From Pisolithus tinctorius (taxonomy: Eukaryota > Basidiomycota > Agaricomycetes > Boletales > Pisolithaceae), in NCBI GenBank assembly GCA_024663395.1, contig JANFAH010000004.1, positions 2,356,001 to 2,420,000 of the forward strand: DNA of 64,000 nt, given 5' to 3'. The position numbers were made by a program, and so were the translations under genes. A model generated the notes under the pieces. The model did not search any database and was not told the origin of the DNA. It worked only from the letters and a program-made list of their open reading frames with translations. Positions 46,971-57,459 of this stretch are shown here, piece after piece (within the stretch, counting starts at the first letter, position 1; each line of letters opens with the position of its first letter).

Positions 46971-47242
46971 GAATGAACCACTTAAGGAAGGCTGCGATTG
47001 GCCAATATCCGCTCGGAGTGTGTACGGCCCGATCGCGCCGACGCACGGGCACCACCCGTCTGTGGTTTCTGAAATGAAATCGAAATCTCATTAATCACGC
47101 CCATGAAGACCTTACGAAACTTGTTCTTGAAGCTTGAAATTTCAGCATCTCTGTATTTATTCCCCGTCTTTTAACGGTCCCCTCGTTTTTGTTTCCACCT
47201 CGATTATAGTCCCTTGACACCAATTGGCACGGGAAACTGGGC

Positions 47243-48170
47243 ATGTCGACGTCGACGCCTAAACACCTCTTATCATCCCCCCGACAGGGAATCATACAGC
47301 ATCTGTTATATTTTTACATGTAGGTCCAACCCAAAGCCGCTCAGCTACCTGCTGAACTTAACCCGACTTTCTATCTCAGGGGCTCGGCGACACCGGCAAG
47401 GGGTGGTGCCCAATTACTGATTCACTGTCCAGAGACCTGCCGCATGTGAAGTGGGTACTTCCTCATGCACCTACCGGCGAGGTCACAGCCCACAACAAGA
47501 AATCTATGCCCCGTTGGTTTGATATAATTTCCTACGAATTTTGAGAGTGCAGCGGAAGACCGTGCCGAAATCATGATGGCCGCTCGTATGACTGACGAAT
47601 TGATTCAAAGAGAGGTTGATGCGGGTGTGCCCCCTGAGCGGGTTGTTATAGGCGGGTTCAGTCAAGGGGCGGCAGTGGCGCTCCTAGCAGGTCTTACCAG
47701 TCGCCCAGAGGATGGTTTGGCTGGGGGTAAGGAGGGCTGGAAACTCGGAGGGCTAGTCATTCTCAGCGGTTGGCTTCCCCTGCAAAGTAGCTTCCAACAG
47801 GTCAGCACAAAATCTAACCTTGCGATGCAAGTTGCTAAACTTCCAACCACAGGCACTATCTGCTCGCGCAGCGCAAAATGCCTATTTTCTGGGGCCATGG
47901 AACGGACCGATAACATCGTCCGGCACAAAGTTGCAGAAGCCTTCACGAAGAAAACTTACTACCTCGTGTGGAATACCTATGGTTGAGAGTCTTACATTGG
48001 GCACGGAGCACAACGCCCGTTGTACATCCGCCTTGCCCCAAGCTTCCGACGTCGAGGGAGGACCAGGCTCTCCTGGCTTGCGTTTTAGAAGCTACAAGGC
48101 TGGGGGACATTCTGTGTGTCCACGGGAGTTGAGGGACTTGGCGGGATTCTTGAAACGTGTTGTGCCCTAG
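47243..48170 (+). pseudogene. Acyl-protein thioesterase 1 (APT1), frameshifted
   Basis: APT1-type serine hydrolases depalmitoylate cytosolic proteins. The parts seen are MSTSTPKHLLSSPRQG, HTASVIFLHGLGDTG, VKWVLPHAPTGEVTAHN, the nucleophile elbow GGFSQGAAVALL, LVILSGWLP, KMPIFWGHGTD and a GHSVCPRELRDLAGFLKRVV end. A normal intron lies at 47320..47379. At least three single-base shifts break the frame: one base missing near 47292, one extra T in the run 47539..47542, and one extra C near 47906. At least one further shift restores the C-terminal frame. No large deletion or internal stop within any frame is seen, so the damage is young, or it is sequence error. Confidence 0.85.
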
Positions 48171-50792
48171 GAGCCTTGTCAGTCTATGGGAGCATCCTGC
48201 TTGACCGCTTTTTCCCCGCTACCTACAATCTACGTTATGCGCTGTCAGTTTGCACTGTATGCTATGCATTTCACTACCACGAATATTAGTCCCGTTTGCA
48301 TTGTGACGACAGTAAATCAGCTTATTACGGCGAATCCCAGCTTAATTTTGACTTGTGGTGTGAGAGTATTCCTTTGCTTGTGTTGGACAGGGTGATACCT
48401 GCACCGCCTCATGGAAGAAATCGTATTTTTTGATATCCGCAGTTCCGTGCCATCCCAAGCGCGGCACGCTGCGCGGCGTGAACTGGAAGTTTCCATCGCG
48501 CCGTGACAAGGAACGGTTACCATATCTTTCTCTATCCCACATCAATCGTCACGGGGGGCTAGATATGATCGAGAAAAGGTTAGTCTCGGGTTCCTAAGAA
48601 TGGATGAGGCCAGGCTGTGGTGACATGGCAAGCCCTTGCGTGATTGGTCATGATTGGTTGACGTGCGTGAGTCCACGATGCAGCTTGAATCGGCAGTCGC
48701 AGGACGGTTTTTCTCCCAGAAAACCAGGTTGTGCGGGGCGGAAGAGATCGATGACATGTGACATCATTTTCCACTGCCATCGGTGACTGCCAAGTACCCT
48801 CCGATTATGATTTGGCACTAAATATGAAAATATGAAATCCTGGAGTTTAATCTTGCCCGCCGATCGGAGAACACACCCGGTAAGGATATGATCATTTGCA
48901 ACATGGTTTGCAGGAGGATCTGTCAGAAGAAAGAACCTTTGACACCTGCAGGTCACCTCACTTCGGGGGCATTGGAAGAAAAAGCTCCGTGGATGAAGCC
49001 ACGTAGGACAAAAGGAACCTGGGACACGTTGTGTGAGGAGTATATTCCGCATGCCGTTTAATTTCGGCGAACGCAGCCGTATATGGTCCTCCCGTGGCTA
49101 GAGTGGAGATACAGGCGACCAGTAGTTAGCTGCACAGGATTTCTCCAGGATTATATGGTTTCAGGGTCGTGACGGTTGAAATGGGGGCGGGGATATCAGC
49201 CGGGAGATGCGATGGTGGTGAAAAGGAAACGGGCTTGTCGGAAACGGGTATGGCGTACTTTTTCATGTTAAAAGCCTGCCAACGACCTTGAGAACCGAAA
49301 CAGAAACGGAAAGATTCACTGGATCATCTGATACATACTTGATAAGGAGAGGTCGTTGTGGTCGTAGGTACCCTGGGAGAAGAGCGGTTTGGGATCTTTG
49401 GATCTGAGTACCCAACGGAGCGTAGTTCGAGCTCCGAGAAAATACTAGGTTATCATTATTTGACAGCGGTGTTTTCACATTCCGTCGGGGGGGGGGGACG
49501 AGGATAAACCACGCGTACAATTTTTTTGGCCACGCTCTGAGCATATTTCACCCATTTCCAAGTGCCAGAACAGATCGCCTTCCTGGCTGTAGGGCCTGTG
49601 AAATGCAGTTGGGGGCCGCGGGACTAAGATGAGATAGTCAGTGGCCATCCAATGATCCGAACACGTACATTTCACAGGTTGGCCCACTAACGGTTTCGAC
49701 CAGCGAAGAACAGAGGAAGGCCAAGCGCTACTAGGGGACATTTCGGTAGTCCGGGAGTGCTGAAAGCTGGTTTTTTCAACTTCTCTTCCGTGCAAACCAG
49801 AGAATTTTCGCCGAAGGTTACTGAGTTCCAGAACCCTAACTTTACGGCTACCCTTCTGCTAACTGGAAACAGCCACCAAAGAAAACGGGGATAGGATGGG
49901 GCGTCGCGCATACCGCAGTGTTGCGTTGGTGCAGCTCAAGCCATATTACAGACGACTCCGTTGTCCCCAAGTGAAATCATTACGGGATGAGTTAAGAAGA
50001 CACGTCGAAAACCATGGCGGTTGCAGTGCGCTTTAGAGTTTCCATGTGCGCAGTATGCGTATATGGCATCCACATTCTAGAAGCACCATACGCTATCAGA
50101 TTTTATGGAACGTTGTGTCTTGTGTACTGCATGCAGCAAGGACCGAGGTTCCGGTACGATGCAAGCGGAAAACGATGAACAGATAACGGAGGCCGACTGC
50201 ACCAGACACGCCTTTGCCTGGCGTCCACGCAGATGGCATGCATCTCGCCGCCTGGACGAACCAGTTTGCCCACCTGACTAATCAAACAAGGAATCGATGC
50301 AAGTCGTAAAGATACGTCGATGTTGTGATATGACTGCATAGCAATAGGAAGGCGCCAGAAGTGCCTAAACACGCGCTAGCTGCGCACATCGAAGCAATTG
50401 TTTGACGTTCGGGTGCGTTCTTGCTATGTTGGTCCAGGGATGCCGACATAGACCTCCACTAGCACTAGTGTCTGTACAACTGCTGAAGTATTCGACGTTA
50501 TACGATTGGACACCGTTGAATTGGAGAGATTCGTCGGAAGCCTAGGCGCCGGGAGGGTCACATGTCTCTGGAGTGATGAATTTAGTTATTTTATTCTCTA
50601 CAGAAGTCCTGGAGCAGCCACCAGAACACGACAAGAAGGGAATGTGAAAAGTGTCAGCCGTCCCTGATCAAACTTCGCGAAGATGTATTTGACAGCGCCT
50701 AGAAGTGCGCACATGTGCAAACTGCAATCTAATTGTTCGATGAGCTGTGAAGATAGTTCTCTGCTCAAGAATTGTGCGGTGGCGATGGAGGT
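48171..50792. other. Intergenic, no gene recognised
   Basis: About 2.6 kb, the longest empty stretch. Open frames on both strands are short and lack motifs. It contains a G11 homopolymer at 49487..49497. Confidence 0.45.
49487..49497 (+). repeat. G11 homopolymer
   Basis: Eleven consecutive G residues in noncoding DNA. Confidence 0.9.
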
Positions 50793-52277
50793 TCAAAGGA
50801 CATCCTTCAAACTCATCTCTGCGCTTCCACGCTCGAGAGGTTGACGTTGTGTTGGAGAGGGCTTCCACCCAATCTGTACACCAATTGGTAGGTATGACAG
50901 TCGGCCACACCAATTTACGCAGAAACGCACCATGTATATTACCTGGAAAGTCGCAGGTACCGTGCCATCTTCTGTGCCATGCATTTCTAAGTTATCTCAT
51001 TAGCACAGCATGTTGGCTCGATGGAACGACATCACACAACCTTTGTAGATAGCGGACGCAGCTGCCAGAGTGTCGCGGTGGATGAAGTGTCGCCTGCAAT
51101 CATGGTGAATCTCCGGCGAGCCCGTATCATTAGTCAAGTTCACCTTCCAAAGATCACATTTCCTTCGCCCATATCCTTCAGGTCTTCTAGGAGTTCCCAC
51201 ATTGAGGGGTATCCAACACGAACTTCGTCAGTGTCCACCGTCAATAGGGTAAACCCTGCCCGCCCAAGGAGATTTGAAACATCCCTAGTATCTGTTCGGT
51301 CGTCACTCAGCGATAGTTCAACACAACAAGTTCGTCGTGATTTGACCGATACGGACCTGTCATAGGTGAAACATGTGGAGAAATACCTCCTTCACGGTCA
51401 AGTTCTGCCAGCTGAAGTGCCGTCCTGAGGTATTTAAGCTGACAGTCTTAGTTCCCACTACAGACCTACCGTAATTCAAACAAGGTGTCGCCACCAAACA
51501 TCGCGCCAAGGAAGAGACCGTCTGGCTTCAAAGCCTCCTTGACTTGTACGAGCACACCTAGGAGAGAACAGGTAAATGAGATTGTCCGTTACGACGAAAT
51601 CGCCACTACTGAACCAGGGAGATCGTTAATCCAGTGGAGACTGAGACAGGAGACCACTGCCTCCTGAGATTGTCTTGGAAGGATATTAAGAAGGCTCTCC
51701 TCGTCCGCATGTATGCGCTCGATTTCCACTTTTCAATGAATTTTGGTGAAACGTATGGCGACCTTGAAGTGTGAAGACCGACCGTCAAATTCTTCATCGG
51801 GGTCACGATATAATGACTCTCCTGTGTTACCTGGGTCTGAAATCATGAAGAACACATATGCACGCAATACTGACTGCTTGAATCGATCATTACTACCTTC
51901 CGTGTCTTGTTAGGCTCTAAAAGCTTGGAAAAATGGCCAGGGCCACATCCGAGGTCGATGATGGTATCAAATTTCCTCTTGATGTCCTATGACGCGTTAA
52001 GATGCACGAAGGATCCGTCTGAGAGCTTAGAAGATCTCACCAAGAAACGTTCCATCAATCTTTCTGCAACTTCATCCCGGAGGTAGTCAACGGTCCTACT
52101 CCGTTCTCCTCCGTCTCTCCTCGCGGCGAAATCTTTTTGCAATCGTTTCGCCTCACGATCAAACACTTTGTAGACCCCGACCCGTGGCGTTTCAAACGAC
52201 GACGACTGAGAGGCAAACCTACGAACAACCTGACTGCTGCCCGCAGATGCGTTCCGCCAAAGGAAAGTAGAAATCAT
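50793..52277 (-). CDS. Complex I assembly methyltransferase NDUFAF5
   Basis: NDUFAF5 hydroxylates an arginine of NDUFS7 during early complex I assembly in mitochondria. At least nine short exons join to about 340 residues. The presequence is [20 protein letters not shown]. Then come [17 protein letters not shown], the SAM motif [112 protein letters not shown] and [20 protein letters not shown]. It ends in SLKDVL. All introns examined fit GT-AG with correct phase, and no frameshift is needed. The ATG at 52277 is chosen because an earlier in-frame ATG would spoil the presequence; either is possible. Confidence 0.9.
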
Positions 52278-52580
52278 ACTCGTCGTGGGAGAGTAGGCGG
52301 CCGCAACATATCGTGTCACGCCCATACACAAATTTTTCGTGCTAAGTAATATGTAAACTAGACAAGACTCCAAGCAGTAGACTACCTTTGAATGATGATT
52401 GAAAAGCATCCATGGACTATAGTGTCTAGGGTGTCACATGTCACATTGGATGTCACAGAGGCGTTACGGTCATAGCAGTCTTACGTGCCCGCAAGTTCTT
52501 AGCTGACTTTCAAGTGAAAACCCGGTAGCCCACGAGAGTCTGCTGTGTTGTCGCGGTCATTTCATTGGATAGGCAGGGTA

Positions 52581-55500
52581 ATGGAAAATGCACCGCAAGG
52601 GAGTTCGTCAAATGATCCTTCAAGAACGACCGTCGCGTTAGCGGCCTCCTCAATGGTCAACCCTACCGACTTAATTCCCACTGAAATGTATCAGGCCAAC
52701 TTAAGGCGCATCGAGGAGATGAAGGATATCGTCCGCAGATTGGAGGTCAATAATGATCAGGCCCACAAGAACTTTCTGATGGATCAACTAGAACGACGGG
52801 TGCAGGAAGGTCGCGAGGCTGAGTAAGTGGTCAATGGCTCTCTCCGTGTTCGTGTCGCGACTCACTGAAGGTAGGCAAATGCTTCAAAAACTTCAAAGCT
52901 CGAGTCAATTGTGAGAGGGATTCGTGTATTGTTTGCGCTGTGTTAACGGGCGGTGTTGCTAGACCCCTGGCATTGAAAACTGGTGGTCATCCCGGCACCG
53001 ATGACCATTCTAATATACTCCCCAGCACTGCTACCCTCGTTGAGGTCCCGGAACACCCCTCGACGTCCCTGGTAAATCCAGTCTTCCCGTCGTACACCGA
53101 TTTGACTGACCTGCACTCTCCTAGCCACCTGCACAACCAGCCACCCACCACCGGACTCCACAGGCATACCAGCGCCCTCAGCAGTTTCAGCCTCCTCAGC
53201 CTCCACTGCAACAATCATCTGCTTCATCTGCTGCTCAGGCTCAATACAGCCCGCCGTACCCTGCACAATATTCCTATCACCCCTATGTGCCAACTCAACA
53301 ACCCGACCAACCCCCCACAGCGCGGCAGGGGCAAATCAATTTTCGTCCAGACGCCGACGGTTACAGTCATCACTTCCCTTATTACAGGATGGACTATTCG
53401 GCACGTTATCCTCTTGTCTCCGCGTTTAACCAGCAAAATCTCGGTGAACATTATGGTGCGTCTCAACAAATAGCCCTTGGCAACTTACGTCATGTATTGC
53501 AGGGACTCAACGATCTGAACAAACCCGGAGTGCCCAGAGAACAGGGTCGACGGGGTTCGCTGGTGTTACTACTAGCCATTACCCAGCAGTGGCTGTCTCA
53601 ACACAGGCCATTTCACAACCTCAGAGAATGCATGCTCAGCCCCAACCAACAGTTTATGCTCAGCATCCTGGATCCGCCCAACGGATTTCGACTGTGGTAC
53701 CACCCACAGCTCCTTCTTTGGCTCAGCCTCGGGCAGCGCATCCTACTCAGCCCGTTCATCATCAATCTCAGATCACAGCGCAGCCACCTTCATCCGCGGG
53801 GTCAGAAACACCTCTGCAACAGAATGTACAACACCTTGGAGCGCACCACCACACACCACAGCAGCATACCTTGCCGTCTGTCTCGGCAACTCAACCGGCC
53901 CCGCAGCAACAGCAACAACATCCAAGAAGTTCACAAGCTCAAGCCCAAGAAGCGAGCGAGAGTTTCCTTCGTGCTTTCCAGCAGGCTGCACAGGTGATGA
54001 TGGACTTGTTCTTACAATAGAGATTCCGATGCTGATCAAGACCTACCAGTCTGGTCCTGAACAAACCGCGACCTTTGTTACGAAATTGCATCGTGCAGGC
54101 GTTGGTCTGCACTGGTTTGAACTCGCGCTTCGTTCGCTTTCCGAACAACAGCGGAAGGCAGTTTTTCCGGAGTTCTTGCAGCACTTACCTCCAGATTTAC
54201 GGCCGCGGAGTGCAACATCACCATCGGCGTCGAGACCTTCGACCACTGCCTTGACTTCTCAAATACCTGAATCTAGTACCACGGATATCACTGAGAGTGT
54301 ATCACCGGTACAGACAGGTTTAACCGGAGCACAGACCGATGGATCTGCGCCCCAGGCTCCTGCTTCCCAGCCCGTGACAGTATCCCATATCACAATCCCC
54401 AAGGAACCCGCTCCTATTCCGCTGCATGCTCCCAGGGTCCCTTCACCTTCGGTGGCAGCGAGAGTGCCTGCCGCAGATCTTCCCGTTACGCCTAAATTGC
54501 AGGTGGAATTGCGCCAACCAACCGCCCGCACACCACGGCAAGCAGATAAAAAGCGGCTGGCGTTCGATATTTTGCGCTCGCTTGGGCGACCGGTCCCTAC
54601 CTCTGACGCAAAGAATGTGGCGAAGAACAAGGAAGCAAGCCGGCGACCTGCTCTGTCGCCTAGACCGGTGGGGGGTCCCACTGCAGAATTCCCACCAACT
54701 TTAACAGGTAGTCAAGAAAATGAGCAGGCAGCCGAACAGGCATCTTCCCACGCCGTACCTGCCGTGGACCACGCTACAGAGTCCCAACCAGTGTTCACGA
54801 CGCCAGCTGCCCCGCCGGCCATGACGACACCAGTTGTCCCACCGGTCATCACGACGCCGGCTGCCCCATTGCCCATCACCACGCCAGTTGCCCTACCGGT
54901 CACCACGATGCCAGCTGGCCCACCGGCTATCACGACACCGGTTGCTCCGCCAGTCATCACGATGCCAGTCACCCCGTTGGTCATCGCAAGTCCAACCGCC
55001 CCACCAGTCATGGCGACACAACCCCCGCTACAGCCTACTACTGCTCCATCTCCCACTCGGCAGCTACCTGGTCAAGTCAATATCACTGTACCGTCAGTGT
55101 CCGCAGACCAACCAGCACATCTGGACGACCAAAAGCCACAGGTTTTAAGTGGCGCACCAATGGTAATTGATCTGACATTGGACGAAATGGGGCCGACAGC
55201 TACTGTATCGCACGAAACCCCGCCTGAAGTCCCCTCGCCAATACCTTCCAACTCTCAGTTGAATACTGAGCATCCGGTCCCAACTCACCAACTCCAGAAC
55301 CTCTATCTGGAAGAACGCCATGTAGAACCCCTCGCCAATGCTCAAGCGGGAGACATACGTATGGCTTCCCCGCCTTCATTGCGTGCTGAAACAGAGCATA
55401 TTTCTCCACCGGATGCCGAAACCGTGAAGGTGGCGCCTGTTGCTGGGCCGCCAACTTCTGAAAAACTCAGGTCACCTTCACCGACCGAGGACCAGAGTCT

Positions 55501-56987
55501 CGCACTTGGCGGGTTGCCTCTGTTCCTGCCATCCCCACCTGCCTCCCTTACGGCAGATCGGTCTTCTGCCCCTCCACCTCCTGATACAGATGATGATGGC
55601 TTTGTACTCGATGATGCTGGTAGTCCACCTCTGTCGCGTAAACGATACTCGACTGAACGCGAAGACGGAGAAGCCATCGACACAGATTCATCCGTAGTCG
55701 TGGTGAAAAAGAAACGAAAGAAACGTCCATACGTACTTGTTCCTCCTCCACCCCGGTACGTCAAGAAGATTAAGGGATCCAGACGGAAAGAGGGAGTTGC
55801 ACGGGCAGATGGGGAAACTACGGATGAGGGCGACTCGCGCTCAGGAAGTACGGGAACGTTCTTCGCTTCAGCCATTTAGTAGCTCACTTATTGCAGTCCA
55901 ATATAGTCAGCCTGAGACAATTCAATTTATCGAGCATGAACGGTTAGTGGTCAAAGACGGCACCTGTCGATTTGCTGAGAGGCCTTGTAAATGGCGAGAC
56001 TGTGATGCCGTTCTCAACTGTGGAGTAAACTTGTTTGCTCATTTAGAGAAGCACGGACAAGACGATCCGCAGGTACGAGGATATGACGGTCTTTCGCGGT
56101 TGGACTGATGGGCCAGCAGCGAATGCCATTTCGATGTCGGTGGAAAGGATGCGGAAAGAAATTCCGTACAAACGATGATCGCTACGAGCATTTCAAGGTT
56201 CACGGTATATTCCCCATACCATGTGCTTATGCAGGTGGGTATCGCTTTCCGAGATTTTGTTCCGACGCCGACTAGCTTCCTAGGATGTGATCAATCCTTC
56301 TTTGATTCGACCAAAGCATTTAACCATAAAGACCAAGAACACGGTGGTCAACAATCACCCGCTCAGCCGCCTACGCTGCCGTACCCGCCAGCCATCCCCG
56401 CCACAGTAGGACGTCTTCCACCCCGACTACCCTCGTATCGCGTCGTACCCCGACGCGTACACAAAGCGCGGATCAGCGCCGATCGACATGCTGTCGTCGG
56501 TCCTTGGGTAGGCTGCATTCCACATATTGAACTTTGGTGCTCACGCTATCGTTAGGTACTTTGGAATATATTTGGTCCTGTCCAGTTGAACACGAAGAAG
56601 CAGAATGTGTCAATCCGCGGACGTATTGCAGCCGACAAAGGCGGAGCAAAGGCGGACGCGAACCAGGATGAATACGATTTTCTGCTACCCCTGTCCGCTG
56701 GTTCGTCACGCGTTACGCCACTCGACGAGTTGCACTCGTCGGAGGTGACACGAACGGTTGCGCATGGGCTAACGCTATGGGGAGGAGCAATGGGCGTGGT
56801 CGCCACGCCAGGTGACGACTCTGTTTCTTCGGAATCCCTGAAGGTGTCGGAGTCCCCGGCGGCCGTGGATCGACGAGAGGCAGAGGCTGCGGTAATTCAT
56901 ATGTCCGTGGACTCAGGGGGGCAGGGCCGAGCACCAGCGGCAGATGCCGCTGAGAAAGAAAGTCCGGCAAAGATGCTGACATTTTGA
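52581..56987 (+). CDS. Large C2H2 zinc-finger regulatory protein (gene model partly unresolved)
   Basis: The locus encodes a helical N-terminus (NLRRIEEMKDIVRRLEVN, QLERRVQEGREAEQ), a long Gln/Pro/Tyr-rich region, a Pro/Thr/Ser-rich region and three C-terminal C2H2 fingers. The fingers are CKWRDCDAVLNCGVNLFAHLEKH, FRCRWKGCGKKF...HFKVH and CAYAGCDQSFF...HKDQEH. A basic stretch (VVVVKKKRKKRPYV) lies before the fingers. Supported introns include 53461-53508 (GTGCGT...TTGCAG, 48 nt), 49 nt near 55850 (GTACGG...TTGCAG), and those joining the fingers. Near 54018 the two long frames (ending at 54020 and starting at 54029) do not join by any good splice; one missing base would connect LFLQ to EIPMLIK. 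So it is either one gene with an indel or two genes. A transcription factor role is inferred. Confidence 0.6.
54797..55012 (+). repeat. 27-bp coding minisatellite, about 8 units
   Basis: Eight imperfect 9-residue repeats of the type TTPVAPPVI (variants TTPAAPPAM, TTPVVPPVI, TMPAGPPAI, TMPVTPLVI) lie in frame within the Pro-rich part of the C2H2 protein. Confidence 0.85.
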
Positions 56988-57459
56988 CAAGGACCCCGCT
57001 AAACAGGCAGTTTCTTTAAGCTTTTGAAAGGTGTTCCTGATGGGGTTGATCAGCTGAGACTGAGAGAACTCAATGACCGCGGTTGTATATTGGATGCAAT
57101 GTGTGGGAGTTTGCTATGGGATCTTGGATGGCTGAGCGCTTATTTGATAGATGCATGTACATAATGCCTTTACGACACACTCCTGCTAGATATCATTCAC
57201 ACCCGTCGATCGTATCTTTTGTTTTCATTGCGAATCGGACTGGTTGCTTGTTGAAATTCGATCAGCCCGTATCAGGGACGGGTACATTTTTGATTTCACT
57301 TGAAACGTGGTCCACACCGGTGACAATTCGTCGCTTGGGAGGCCATTTAGCACTGCGTATTACCCGGTTACGTGTATCATCATCGTACAAAACTCCCGTT
57401 GCCGTCGTCGCGCTCGTCGTCCACCCTGTCCAACTCGTCTGAGCCTCAGTGACAGTGAA
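56988..57459. other. Intergenic, upstream of the histone-fold-like gene
   Basis: About 470 bp. The open frame of the next gene extends into it, but only without a good start codon. No motif was recognised. Confidence 0.4.

Noticed and set aside
48171..50792. Search for a mobile element in the largest empty region
   Set aside because: I found no terminal repeats, transposase or reverse transcriptase motifs in it.
52940..53473. 177-codon frame rich in Leu, His and Pro
   Set aside because: Another frame here reads as a typical Gln/Pro-rich region (QFQPPQPPLQQSS) and connects to the neighbouring exons. The first part may be used, but the later part is a shadow.
53998..54024. 27-nt GT...TAG intron joining the two halves of the C2H2 gene
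   Set aside because: Too short for a fungal intron, and the downstream frame it produces stops at once.
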